Assembly: GCA_017654735.1 (NCBI GenBank)
Contig: JADPYG010000091.1
Coordinates: 434,001 to 498,000 of the forward strand
Origin: Vishniacozyma victoriae
Lineage: Eukaryota > Basidiomycota > Tremellomycetes > Tremellales > Bulleribasidiaceae
Length of the DNA: 64,000 nt
Reading direction: 5' to 3'
Both the position numbers and the translations under genes were made by a program. Below the pieces are notes generated by a model. The model was not told where the DNA came from, did no database searches, and saw only the letters and a program-made list of their open reading frames with translations. Below are positions 46,701-58,021 of the stretch, one piece after another; positions within the stretch are counted from its first letter, which is position 1, and every line of letters starts with the position of its first letter.

Positions 46701-47263
46701 TTATTGCCAACTTTGGTGGTAAAGATCCAAGGGAATACTGTATCTCGACCAAACGATTCGTTGTCGAGGACGGCAAACTTAGAGGTCTCGATACCGTTCG
46801 AGTCGAATGGACCATGGTCGCTGGGCAATGGAAGATGGAGGAAGTCAAGGGGTCGGAGAAGTTCTACCCTGCCGATCTTTGCTTGCTCGCTCTCGGGTTC
46901 TTGGGACCACAGAAGGAATGTATCGAGGCACTAGGTGTGAAACAGGATCCTCGAAGTAACGTCCAAACTCCCGCCGGCAAATACTCGACAAACATCCCAG
47001 GTGTTTTCGCAGCTGGTGACGCTAGACGAGGCCAGTCATTAATAGTCTGGGGGATCCAGGAAGGCAGGAAATCAGCCGTTGAAGTCGACGAGTTCCTTAT
47101 GGAGACGACCCGACTACCTTGGCAAGGAGCCATTTCGAGAAGAAATTGGGTAGCACCGAAAATCATCTCCAACAAAGACGGAAACCTCGCAGCAGCCGCA
47201 TCCGAGGCATCATCAGATAGACCAGGGATGGACGCAGAGACTGTATCAGTGGCAGCTGCATAG
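40750..47263 (+). CDS. GLT1: NADH-dependent glutamate synthase (GOGAT), fused form
   Basis: Makes two glutamates from glutamine and 2-oxoglutarate with NADH; the key assimilatory step paired with glutamine synthetase. Exons 40750-40852, 40895-42893, 42929-44284 and 44320-47263 sum to 6402 nt, 2133 residues, the usual length. The class II amidotransferase domain starts [12 protein letters not shown], with nucleophile Cys2. The FMN/synthase domain follows, with the [3Fe-4S] cysteines 1145, 1151 and 1156 in [12 protein letters not shown]. Then come the GxGxG-type domain (from about 1180), the 4Fe-4S region ([28 protein letters not shown], from about 1646), an FAD-type site [12 protein letters not shown] near 1751, and an NADH site [11 protein letters not shown] near 1891. 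The start has A at -3. The propeptide found in yeast Glt1 is missing. Confidence 0.97.
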
Positions 47264-47531
47264 GTGTGATGTGGGTGAAAGAGGGGTTGAGTAGATTTCG
47301 AAAAAAGTTGTTGTGGATTCCACGTTTTGTAATGACTCTGAATCCTGTTTATAGATGTTTTCTGTTCTTTGTATTGTTTATGCATCGTTTCTATATACAT
47401 ATAGGGGTCCTGAGATGACGGGCACGACTTTTTCTTCATGGAAACTAATGACTCTACAACCCAGTGTGATCTACGCCGGCTCCTACCTTTCCAAGAAGCA
47501 AATGTTGCCACAAGTCAAGCATTCCTCCGCG

Positions 47532-48059
47532 TCACTTTGACACAGTGGGTAATCCGTCCTTTTTCCATTGCCTGAATCCTCCGTCTAGGTCTAGAGCTGA
47601 TTTTACTCCAATTTCATGTAATACTTCCACTGCTAGTGATGATGCGTATCCTTCGTTGCACATCTGGTAGTGAGCTCGTTATCAGTCGCTAGTGAGGGTG
47701 AGGAGCGGTACGAGTACAAGCACGGCAGCAAGGAGAGGATAGGGACTGGGAAAAGGGTGGAGAACCTACGATGATAGGTGTAAATCCAGGTTGACGAGCT
47801 TGCTCGATAGAATCAGGAGAAGTAGGATCCAGCCTCCACTCCAGGACGTTCCTTCCATCAACACACTCGACCGAAGGAGTACTCACCTCTCAATGATCAC
47901 AGCCCCTGGTATAGCTCCTTCTGTAGCCCTAAAGCTCTCGGGTCGAGTATCAATGATCACCCCTTTGCCATTCTGGATCTTCTCATAAGCTGCCTTTGCG
48001 TCTACTCTGTCGATTGCACTCCTCTTCTTTTCTAAATACTGTTCGATTCGGCTCGGCAT
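47532..48059 (-). CDS. Small rhodanese-domain protein
   Basis: Single rhodanese (sulfurtransferase) domain protein, ~130 residues. ATG at 48059 (MPSRIEQYLEKKRSAIDRVD). Rhodanese landmarks: GVIIDTRPESFRATEGAIPG (strand, then Arg/Glu), the active-site loop PIIMCNEGYASSLAVEVL with Cys, and the end LDLDGGFRQWKKDGLPTV, the typical C-terminal signature. Exon 2 to exon 3 needs donor gtaggt, which yields PIIMCNEGYAS; the alternative one base pair further right breaks the frame. The loop CNEGYAS is six residues plus Cys, as in sulfurtransferases rather than the longer loop of Cdc25-like phosphatases. Convergent with GLT1, 268 bp apart. Confidence 0.9.
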
Positions 48060-48823
48060 GGTTGATAGTAGAAAGTCAGACTGACTACATTGGTATACTG
48101 CTCGAAGGCTACCTTCTATACATTCCATTCATTCTATAGAGTATACTCTTGGCTGATCTTGCGTCATCTCTCCACCACTGACGCGCCTAACACCTTAAGG
48201 GGAATTAGTCACGCGGTGCCTAGATTTCATATAGAGTTCCGATTCGTCCGCTCTAAAGGGGTATCTGGACGAGTAGAGCGTCTTCTATGTATACCATATC
48301 ACTCAGCTACTACCCCAGCAAGGTAGTAGGCGAGAGCGTAGCAGCCCAAAGCATCTGTATGAACTTTCAAATGCATTGCATACCCCCTGCCTGTGGTGTG
48401 AACCCCTTATCAGCTTATTCGTGAAAAGAAGCCAACAAGTTGTGTGGATATTTTGCACAAGCGCTGATCTTTTTGTCATTTCAACCTACAACGAAGCACC
48501 ATCCTTTGAGTGATTACATCTTCCCATTGTTCGCACCACTTTGACTCGCTCCACCCTGTTTCATAGCCTTCTAAATCTCATCCGGGCGGGTCATTTACGG
48601 TTGATACCCATCTACAAGGGCTAAAGGCGAGGTTCCGCCCATATAGAGAGTGGGGCGAAAGGAGGGTAAGTGGAGTATATATCTTGTTGTTCGGCTCAAG
48701 ACACCATTCGCCGGTGGCCACGATCATATACATACAGATCGGCTGACACATCAGAACCTACTCCCTGCTCTTTTACATTTATACATATCGATTTATATCA
48801 TCAACTATACCACATAGGCTATA
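48060..48823. promoter_or_regulatory. Divergent promoter rhodanese / Zn2Cys6 regulator
   Basis: 764 bp. A TATATA box candidate lies at 48676-48681, about 145 bp before the regulator ATG. No gene supported: the small ORFs here are unconvincing. Confidence 0.45.
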
Positions 48824-51800
48824 ATGCCAGTCTCGTCAACTCCAGCTCGGGCTATACCGATCTCTGGGGCTACGAAGCCTGATCTCAAGCCCCCTAGGAC
48901 CAACTACTCGTGTGCGGAATGTCGTCGGTGAGTCCTCCATGCGTCGGCCTAGCTGATGCCAGATTAAAGCTGAAATGTTCTCGAGAATGGCCCTGCACAT
49001 CCTGTACGTCACCCTATCAATCAAGCTGATGTCAGGCGAGAAGAGAGGATGCGCAGCGATCTGCCCTGATGGAGAAATGAAGACGGGAAAGAATAGGAGG
49101 TGAGTTTGAAGTCTTAGTGGAGCTGACAACAGACTCATCCTGGCCGATACTGAAGAACTCCATTCACGAGTATCCGTCCTCGAGGCCGCCCTCGCCAAAG
49201 CACACTCTCTCAACGCCTCCACACCCCATCCACTCCTAGCCGAAGCGTACATCTACAACAAAGGCGGCCCGACGGCACTACGAGATCCACTCCAGCCTGA
49301 AGAACTTGTCGAATCCACCTTCGGAACCTTGACGATTGGAAGTGCTGGAGAAGCTCGATTCGTAGGATCGTTCGCTGGATCCCAGTACCTCGGTGATGAG
49401 GGGGAGAAGCAGGAGCAATTGCTCACTCCTCCACCCTCTTCGACGAGTGGATTCAATCTCCCACCTATCAATCACTCGCAATCTGCCGAATACGCGGAAG
49501 GGGGTCTGGCGCTTCAGGATTCATTACTAGCAGGAGGCGTTGGGTCAGTGTATGATCTAGATAACCTCAGGCGGCTGTTGCCGGACTGGGAGACGGAGGG
49601 GCAGGGATTATGTGCGAGCTACTGGGAGAATGTCAATTGGATGTGAGTCGGCATCTCTGTTCTGTTTAAACTGTGTTATCGGTCGCTCATTTTAGGTACC
49701 AAATCATCCCACGAGCCATGTTTGACGACGATCATCTCCTCCACGCATATGATACCACCTCGGCCCCAAACGCACACAAGCTGGCCTGTGTCTTTCTAGT
49801 CATGGCTATCGGAGTCATGTTTGACCTCCAGCGACCGCCTTGTACGTCACTTCGAATCTCTGAGCTGATAGTAGTCGACGCGAGAGGAGAGAGACTGTTT
49901 CTGCTTGGAAGAGCATGCCTATCGGCGGTCGGTTTCGAGCACTCTTCGCCCGCTACCGTCCAGGCGCTACTCTTGTGCGGGACTTTTATCCTGAATGATA
50001 AACGTAAGCCCATCAGTAGCTGTCGCTGACGATAGATGGGAATGGAGCCGAGATCTTCTGGCCAATGCTTGGTGCGGCGGTCAAGACTGCTCAAAGCGTG
50101 AGTCAGCCCAACGAGGAATCCTGATGCACAGCTCGGTCTACATCGAGATGGAACGGCATTTGGGTTATCAGAGTATGAGATTGTGGAGCGGAGGCAGGTC
50201 TGGTGGGAGGTTGTCGTAAGCTATCTTGAGCTCGACTCGTACGATCAAGCTGATGGATAGACGTACGACCGATTACAGGCATTGTGCTTCGGAAGGTACG
50301 CACTGGATCAAGACTGGGCTGACGACAGGCCATGCGCTACTAGCAAGAGAACTTCGGATACGAAATTCCCAGAGGGTGATCCTATGTTTGTTGCGGATCC
50401 CGATGGTTGTAAGTCCCGCCACTCCTGATCGATGCCGAGCTGACAATGCAGTCCATCGAGCAAAGGTACGCCCCTGATCTGGTGTCGCTGACAACAGTAC
50501 CAAGTGATTGAGTTGATGGAGCGGGTCATTGATATCGTGAGTGAAACGCACGGACTCAAGGAGGAGCTGACGATTAGCAAACGCAAACTGCACCCGTACC
50601 CTACTCGGCCATTGCTTCGCTCGACGCCGAGCTGCGAGCTTGTGAGTTGGACACTGTTATCAAAGCTGATCGTAGTCAAGGACTCGTTACCCGAATCCCT
50701 CCTTCCCCTCGTCCCCATCGAGAAGCTCCCTCTTGACGCCACCATCCATCCCCATGTCGTACGTCATGCCAATGACAAAGCTGAGGACAGGTGATTCACC
50801 GCTTAGGAATCCGACTCCAAGTCGCTCAAACCCGACTCCTCCTCAATCGACCATCTTTTGCTAGATCATTGAAGGATCGACCCGAAGATCCATCGAGGTC
50901 GAAAGTCGGGGCTAGCTTCTTGGCCCTCTACGAGAGTGCGCAGGAGATTGTTCAGCTGGTCAAGCAGCTGGTCATCTATCATCCTAGTTTGATTGCCCGG
51001 TGGTACGTCCATGACATTGATAGAGCTGATGTCAGGTGGTTCTTCTGGTTTCATGCTTATTCCGCCGCTGTTTGCTTGTGAGCATCCTCCACAGGGACGT
51101 AAGGAGGAGCTGATGTCAGGGCGGCAATTACTATCCTCGCTCCACACTCGGCATTCGCGTCTCCCGCATTGGCCAGCCTAGGGATCGTATGCGATATCTC
51201 GCAAGCTGCCCGACCTGGCTGTCGAGCCAAGAAAGGTCTCTACATCCTCACTCGACTTCGAGTCCGAGCTCATAATGCCCTCCGTGCCGCTGCCAAGTTT
51301 AGCCATACAAGTCAGCGAGAAAAGGTAGTCAAGACTGAAGAAGGGGAGGATGACTTGAGTCATTTGGAAGGATCGATCAAACTCCGCAGGGTGGGTAGTG
51401 AGCAACGAGGATCGATTTCTCCGCCTGTTCATCCTCCTTCACTTCCTCCGATGGGTACGCCGTTGTACGAGCAACGACTACCCGTTTCAAATGAACGATC
51501 TCCTACCGAGACCAACTCGACTTCTGCTACGTTAATGGATCCAATCTCGGGGGTTGTCCCTTCCTTTCCCAACAGTGGATACGGCAATTACAATCAAATG
51601 TCGATGGAGGGTCAATATAATGTCTCGCCCGAGGTACCTACCCAGTGGTTATCGGATTTCTCGCCCCAATGGTCAGACCAATCCATGGTGTACAATACCT
51701 CTAACGGTTTAATCTCGCCCATCTCGAATGGGATGCCAACCTCCACATTCTCGGGGTCGAATGGGGAATTCAATTTCTTCCCGACTTTACCTCAATCTAC

Positions 51801-52035
51801 CATGCCTACCTATCAAGGAGGGCAAGATCAGGGAATGATGGAATTGGTGATGGATAAGGATTTGATCGTTGCCCTGGGGATGGAGGGGGGGATGAATATG
51901 AGTATGTCGGATGGGAATGGGAACACGGCTGGTCCTAGTGGAGGAGGGAATGGATGGGAGGGGGGAGCAGGACCAGAGCTGGACTTTGATCTTGATCAGT
52001 GGGTGGATGGGATGGGTGGGGGGTATGCTCAGTGA
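48824..52035 (+). CDS. Zn2Cys6 transcription factor with fungal-specific TF domain
   Basis: Gal4-type DNA-binding regulator; target unknown. ATG at 48824. The zinc cluster has six cysteines at 30, 33, 40, 46, 49 and 58 (C-x2-C-x6-C-x5-C-x2-C-x8-C) within NYSCAECRRLKLKC and SREWPCTSCEKRGCAAIC, plus an extra Cys54. A leucine-rich coiled coil follows (TEELHSRVSVLEAALAKAHS). The middle homology region contains GRACLSAVGFEHSSPATVQA, LLCGTFILND, SLGLHRDGTAFGLSEYEIVE, RRQVWWEVVSYDRLQALCFG and RPCATS, the classic fungal TF domain. The C-terminus is Gln/Asn/Gly/Met rich (FPTLPQSTMPTYQGGQDQG) and acidic at the end, a likely activation region. More than ten short introns, many with the acceptor context gctgatgtcag. 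Confidence 0.92.
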
Positions 52036-53938
52036 GGATTTGGTATTGGGGTAAGTTAGAGTTTGGGCTGGGATTTAGGATCAGAGGGACATTCATTACG
52101 AAGTATGGCTTTGATTTAACGTTATAATGATAGTCTGTATGTTTGATAGTCAGTACATTTGGATATTAATGAATGGGCAGATCCTCTTGATTGTCGAAGA
52201 TGGTCCAAGCAAGCTCATTTCAACCTATCCCTTCCTCCACTACTGAGCATCGATGCTATGAACCGCTTCTATTGAGGTTGTAAACGATAAAACCGGTGAC
52301 TCCTCGTATTGATCAGTAGCGACAGGCAGTGATTCTCGGTGTGTGTAGATTACAGATCCGGGAGCTAAGCTCTTTCGATGCTAGTCTAAACCAAGTTTGA
52401 AAGACTGATGCACATGCACATGCACCTGCCCTTGCCCCCACCCTCTAAATTATATCAAAGTGAGGTGAGCGCTTGGCGTCTCAGCAGTGAGATTTACTCA
52501 AAGTAGTAATTTAAACCGGTAGTTTCCCTGCTTGACCTTGAGATAATCAAGCCCCCCGTCATTTCATCATTCAGATCCTATTACCCAGTTTTAACCCATT
52601 TATCATATTTCACAACACCACCTATATCACACCTATACTCTATCTTAGTAGTATAATCTATACGATACCAGTAGGTAGATCATCACTTTGATATCGAATT
52701 AGTGAGAGAATCACCTTTTTTCATTCCAAGAAGTATATACCCCGTAAGTCGTTCTTTCGCTATATCTTACACTACATCCACTCCTGTCTCTTCATACTTT
52801 GTGTCATGGGACGTGCTCGAATAGGCGCATCTGGTGATATCATCTGATGCATCGAAAGAGTCCTGCTTCGTTATCTAGAGTAGTAGACTGGTATTTAACC
52901 TATTTCTGGCTTTCGGTCATCTCTACACAAGTCGCGTGATTCCCCCTCTCCAGCCACTCTTTTGCTGCTCTTGAAATGAAGGATACGGTGCTGATATCAT
53001 ATAGAACTCGACTGGCTGTGCTGTTGAGTTGATCGTATTCCGACATCTTCACTGGATTGTGAAAAACAACACTACGTAAGTCCGATTTCATTCTTTGATT
53101 GTGTTCTGTTCTCGTATCGTCTACCCCTCCATCACCACCTCGTTCCTCTCTGTCGACGACGACGCACAGCGCACCGCACCCGGCGGTGATTGTTCTACCT
53201 CCACCGCTTCTTGTGCCTGCATGTCGACTCCTTTTACCATCTACACCATCAACTACAACCATCTACATCTGCTTGAATCTCCTGATCACTCCTCACCCTA
53301 CACCCCATCGTATCCTATAAACCACCTCCAACACCACCTACCACACCCACCACCCTTTCCTTTTGGTTCTCGGTTTCTCGGTAAAACGCCTTCCGTTTCA
53401 GGGACGTCCCTGACCGATTTGCGTACCACATTTCATCTCGTGACTTCGTCGTCAACGGAGGAAGATTTGATGTAAATTGGGTAGATCGGGTTGGGGATTG
53501 TCTCCAGATTGGATAGACGGCCGGATGGATCATTGAACTACCTCTACTACTTCAACGTACCCCCTTTATCACCTACATTCCCACCCTCCCTCCCTTTGTG
53601 TTTTTGGTTCGCCGCCAAGAGACCGGACTAGGATTCAGGGTTCAATTGTCACTATCTTTTATGGGAGTCCCCACATTTATCATTATACCCACCTCCACTT
53701 TTTATCACTTTACCAAAGTTACGTAAACACATTTGTACCGTACATGGTCTTTTGTGTCTCTTCTCCTCTATCCACTCTTTCACTAGTATACCTTGAGCAC
53801 TCTACTCCTATTGCCTATACACTACAACATAATGGTAGATAGAGACTGATAGTTTAGTATCTATTCATCATCCCAACCCGCAAACGCAGGCAACCCCCCA
53901 ACAACCCCCGACGCATCCAATCCTACCCCCGACTCATC
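52036..53938. other. Long intergenic region, no gene supported
   Basis: 1.9 kb between the Zn2Cys6 gene and the Sds3-like ATG, the longest gap in the window. A consensus donor (cccgtaagtcg, about 52741) and pyrimidine-rich text up to about 53930 make a long spliced 5' leader of the next gene plausible. A minus ORF at 52900-53262 and two plus ORFs at 53095-53475 have simple Ser/Thr/Pro or Gly/Arg composition and no family features. A short ACATGC repeat (acatgcacatgcac) lies near 52411. Confidence 0.5.
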
Positions 53939-55767
53939 ATGTCGTCGTCGGTAGTATCGCCGGCGCAATGGTCTGGTCAACTCCCCCACACCAACCCTAC
54001 CGTCGACAACGCACCATCCAATCGACGAGTTAAACCTGTATCTACCAAAATGACAAATGGTAGTAACGACAAGAAACCTAAATCCATCTCGCCCGTTCCG
54101 ACCACTTCGACCAGGTCGACACGATCTCGAAGGGCAGTAGCATACGGTGAATCCGATTCGCCAGAATTACCCGCTAAACCCCTGCCCTCGGTGCCCGCCA
54201 CTCGACCGACGATCAAGCTCAAGAGGAAACCACCTCCTAAACGAGTGACTAGTGCTAGAATGTCGAAAACGAATAGCTTTGATTCTCAAAAGACGACATC
54301 TTCTGAAGAATCACATCCCCTCTCTCAAGCCTTGCCCGCAGATCAAGAGATTATACTCGACGATCGCTCTGTGTCCTCGAGAATAGTCACAGAATCTCCC
54401 GAGCCGGTCAAAGCCGATCTGCCGACGGCATCTGCGTTAAAGATCTCGTTCAAATCTACCGGAGGCATCAAACGAGTTGCTACATCTCAAGACCCAGATG
54501 ATGCGAGTACTGCCTATGATGCTACCCCCCGTATCTCTCCTACATCCGATGCTGTCCCTACCGGTCCTGGTATCAAAGGAGATGTGGAGGTTAATGGAGA
54601 TACAAAAGGCGCGACAAGGGCGCCTCGAAAGAAGCGAAAGTGGTTAAAACGTGGTGAAGGTGAGTACAACGTCAAGTGTCAACGTCAGGTGTGGGCTGAT
54701 GATAGTCGACCCGGATGACCCTATCGCTGTCGCCAAGCAACGTGACCGACATGCCTTGATCAACGAGTACGTCTCTCTAGACTGGATCCAACTGACGTGC
54801 AGTGCCGACGAGATTCTGCTACAAGAAATCGCAGCTGTACGAGCTGGGACACATACTGCCCTGCTTGCTCTACATGCTCAGCTTGAAGTGAGAAAGGATG
54901 TCCAGCTGGGATACGCAAAGAACCGATACGAGTACGTCCCCTACTCGATGGTGAGCTGATGTCAGCCTCAAAATGGCCGAAAACCTAAAGTCAAAGCAAC
55001 AAGCCCAAGCCCAGGCTCGTGGTGATCATCACGTGCGTCTCTTCCCAACAACGCCCGCTGATAAACAGGAGGCAAGTGAGCAGACTCTCGCCGGCCTCAA
55101 TCTCGATCTTCGACGCCGAAAACACGCTGCCATCAACGAGAAACTCCAAATCGGTCGAACTTCTGATTCATACCCTTCCCTATCGTTTGGTCGTGGCGGT
55201 AAAGGATGGCCTATACATACCGAAAAACTCGTTTCAAACCACCAAACACCCATGGTCGAATTCAAAATCGATGGTCAAGCTCGGCAGAGAAAGGATCATA
55301 CCGTCCATTTGGCCACCTTGTCAAACTCGGACGCTAGGTCCGATTGGGATCTCATCAAGTCTGCGATCGCCAACGAGAATGAACGCCCTTCATCGCCTGA
55401 TCCAAGGCGACATCTCGCCGATTCGCCTCGAAGGCAACCTGTCGCTGGACACTCGAGGCAGGTTATCGCTGCACAGCCAGCGGCGGGTCCGGCCAGGAAT
55501 GGCATTTGGCAAAAGAATGTCTATGATGTCAAGGATCTACCCGCTTATCGAGCTGGTTCAGGATCTTCGGTTCCCATGCGTCAGACTCCGACCCACTCGC
55601 CTACTCCATCGAGGCGGCCTTCACCTCCCGCTCCGGTCGCTGCTATTCCTCGATTACCTGTACCTGGAACCGCCCCCGCCTACTCTACCCTTACGAATGG
55701 TGTCGGTCCTTCCGTGCCGCGTGCACCACACCCACAGAGCTTTGCGTCGGTTTACAGTCAGCGCTAG
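53939..55767 (+). CDS. Sds3-like subunit of the Rpd3/Sin3 deacetylase complex
   Basis: Sds3/Dep1-family proteins bridge Sin3 dimers in the Rpd3L complex. Four exons; joins at GEG-V/DPDDP (about 54661-54713), ND-A/DEILL (54768-54802) and RYD-L/KMA (54932-54966) keep the frame. The first ~230 residues are disordered and basic (SRRAVAYGESDSP; KLKRKPPPKRV; APRKKRKWLKRG). The Sds3-like helical segment follows: DADEILLQEIAAVRAGTHTA, then LLALHAQLEVRKDVQLGYAK and NRYDLKMAENL. AGTH in the middle of a long amphipathic helix matches the family. The C-terminal half contains SFGRGGKGWPIH, a hint of a small beta region, then a Pro-rich tail. Recognised by motif only, so the precise paralog (Sds3 or Dep1) is open. 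Confidence 0.75.
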
Positions 55768-56505
55768 AGTATCGCCTGTTTACCCGATCAAACACCTCAC
55801 CCACTGCGACCAAATACCCCACCTCACCGGTACACTTCGATCACCCAATCACCTCACCGTCGGTGGTACACTTCAACCACCAATCATCACCCATTTCTCG
55901 GCTTCTCGTACTTTCACAATCATAGATGGGCGCACTCACTCCCCGACACTACACCTGTATCATAACCAGCCGCATACACTTCATATCGCCTTTTTCGGCA
56001 CTATTCGAATCTTCTATCCGCCTTTCGTCCGCTGTCGTCACTGTTACAGGTACCGTTGCCGGATTACAATACAATACACATGCCATTCATCCTTGGCTTC
56101 ATCTACTGCCCAAATGCTCTTGGCTCGACCGTTATCTCTTTTCGATTCTACTTCGTTGTTCTACTATCACGAACCCCCCTCGGGACCTCACGATCCCCTG
56201 TACATCCCTTTACGACAAGTACTCTGTCTATATTTCTAGCATAGTCCCATTCCATTACCCATGTCTTTTAGTCGTGCATACCCTCATGTTTCTGTAGTTT
56301 GTCATGCATAGCATTATATCGTAGGATGATTAGCCACAATTGACAATTTCCGGTTAACTCCGCCACTCTCGGATTATCATCAACTCACTCACTCTATACA
56401 CTATTACCATATACTACACCGCCAATACATCAGGTGGACAGCTACAGGTCGATACAGGCCACTTACTCGTTGGATTGATTGAAAAAAGAGGATAGATTCG
56501 TTAAA
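55768..56505. other. Intergenic, between Sds3-like gene and SMB1
   Basis: 738 bp. An imperfect tandem repeat of a cacc-rich unit lies at 55821-55850 and 55851-55885 (acctcaccgg...caatc; the second copy has a 5-nt insertion). A long plus-strand ORF running in from the left is an alternative frame of the Sds3-like gene and is not called. Nothing else recognised. Confidence 0.5.
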
Positions 56506-57668
56506 ATGGTGAGTTTAGACGACTGGAATTGGAGGATTAAAGGGTTTTGAGGGATTGGTCTTGTTTGATGGGATCAAGTCTGGTGGACTGGACATGAGAA
56601 GGACACCGTGGAGGATAGAGGCACAAGATAATAAGGCGGAGATTGAAGGAGGGATACGCTACGATCTGGAGGAGTTGGAATGGATGGAGAGAAGTGATGG
56701 AAATTAAACTGGAATCCCAACCACGGATTCTCAGGCTCGGTATCGCAAGAATCAAAGCTGACCTAGTTCTCCTCTTCTCCTGGACCCTCTTCATATCGTT
56801 CATTCTACAGCCTCGTAAGTCACACCTTCCTCGACTTCAATCGGCCCCACTAACATCCAGCCCCAAAAGCCAAACACTCGAAAATGGTCACCCTCCTCAA
56901 CTACCGATTAAAGGTCACGTTGTATGTCTTTATACAACTGCAAGTATTTGACTGATGGATAGGAACGATGGGCGAGCATTAGTAGGACAGATGTTGGCTT
57001 ATGATAAGCACATGAACTTTGTTCTTGCGGAATGTGAAGAGTTCAGGACCGTCAAGGTGCGTAGCGAGGCCGTCGCAGACGTTCAAAGAGACATGGAGGC
57101 TGACGTACAGGGGAAAAAGACAAAGGAGGCAAACCCAACAGACGCAGCTCCTTCGGTTCAACAGAAACGAACTCTCGGCCTGGTCATTCTGAGGGGAGAA
57201 TCAATAGTCAGCGTGACGGTTGAAGGACCTCCTCCTTCGACTGGAGACTCTACTGGTGGATTGACGGCTGGACCTGGGAAAGGTGTTCCCGCTGGACGAG
57301 GAATGCCTCTTGGTGCTGGTGAGTCCTTTCCCCTCCTGAAGCTTGGACGAGGGCTGACGAGTCAGGGGCAGCAATGGCAGCTCGTCCTATGGCTTATGCA
57401 CGACCCCCACCTGGATTCCCACCTGGTATTCCAGGTCTACCACCAGGAATGCCACCTGGATTCCCAGGTTCTCTACCCCCAGGAATGCCCCCAGGGTACG
57501 TCATCTTTATACGACTGGAGCTAATGGACAGAGCACCCCCACCTGGATTCCGCCCACCCCCTGGATTCCCAGGAGCTATGCCCTTCCCTCCTGGTCAGAT
57601 GCCCCCTGGGTACGTACCACCACCTGGGTCTAGCTGATGACAGATTCCCCGCTCGTCCGCCTCAGTGA
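56506..57668 (+). CDS. SMB1: Core spliceosomal protein SmB
   Basis: Component of the Sm ring on U1, U2, U4 and U5 snRNPs. The exon model is 56506-56508 (ATG alone), 56811-56814 (4 nt, CCTC), 56861-56921, 56963-57318, 57366-57495, 57532-57609 and 57644-57668. The sum is 657 nt, 218 residues plus TGA, and only this model gives MPPPKAKHSKMVTLLNYRLK. Sm1 motif: RLKVTLNDGRALVGQMLAYD, then KHMNFVLAECEEFR. Sm2: KRTLGLVILRGESIVSVTVE. The C-terminal tail is Pro/Gly/Met rich, with repeats of PPGMPPG and PPPGF type, typical for SmB. Intron 1 is 302 nt, far longer than the rest. Confidence 0.93.
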
Positions 57669-58021
57669 TTGTGTTGTAGTCTGGAAATTAGGAGTAGACG
57701 GAGTCGTTCCGGTTGCATGCACATGTTCCATTAGACGTCGTCATGCTCTCATTGTCTCACATTGACTTGGGGTGGCTTGCACAGCGTCATGTACACGACC
57801 TATTCGGTGCATGCGCACAGACCACGTAGTGCACGGACAAGAAGCGCCCCTTTGCTTCTTGCCTTCTCACTACTTTCTACATTCTGTTGTTGTATATCTA
57901 TCTCTTGTTCTTATTATCCCACTGTCTTGCTGAGCAGTGAGTCTATTCTACTGATATCACTGACGCGAGACCTATCTCATCCCATTGGAATACTAGATTC
58001 CTCGAATACCCTTTATACGAA
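57669..58021. other. Intergenic, 353 bp
   Basis: A plus ORF from about 57762 runs across the next start but in another frame and looks non-coding. The 24 nt just before 58022 would read FLEYPLYE in frame with the next gene after a possible acceptor (gaatactag), so that gene may have a further 5' exon. Confidence 0.45.

Noticed and set aside
52900..53262. 120-codon minus-strand ORF in the long gap
   Set aside because: Gly/Arg/Val-rich without motifs, no convincing start; the plus frames overlapping it are equally featureless.
55019..56239. 406-codon plus-strand ORF
   Set aside because: It runs in another frame across the Sds3-like coding exon and into the 3' flank; composition is that of a shadow frame.
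56690..56770. Possible C/D-box snoRNA in SMB1 intron 1 (tgatgg ... ctgac)
   Set aside because: The C box deviates from RTGATGA, no terminal stem pairs, and no guide stretch was found.
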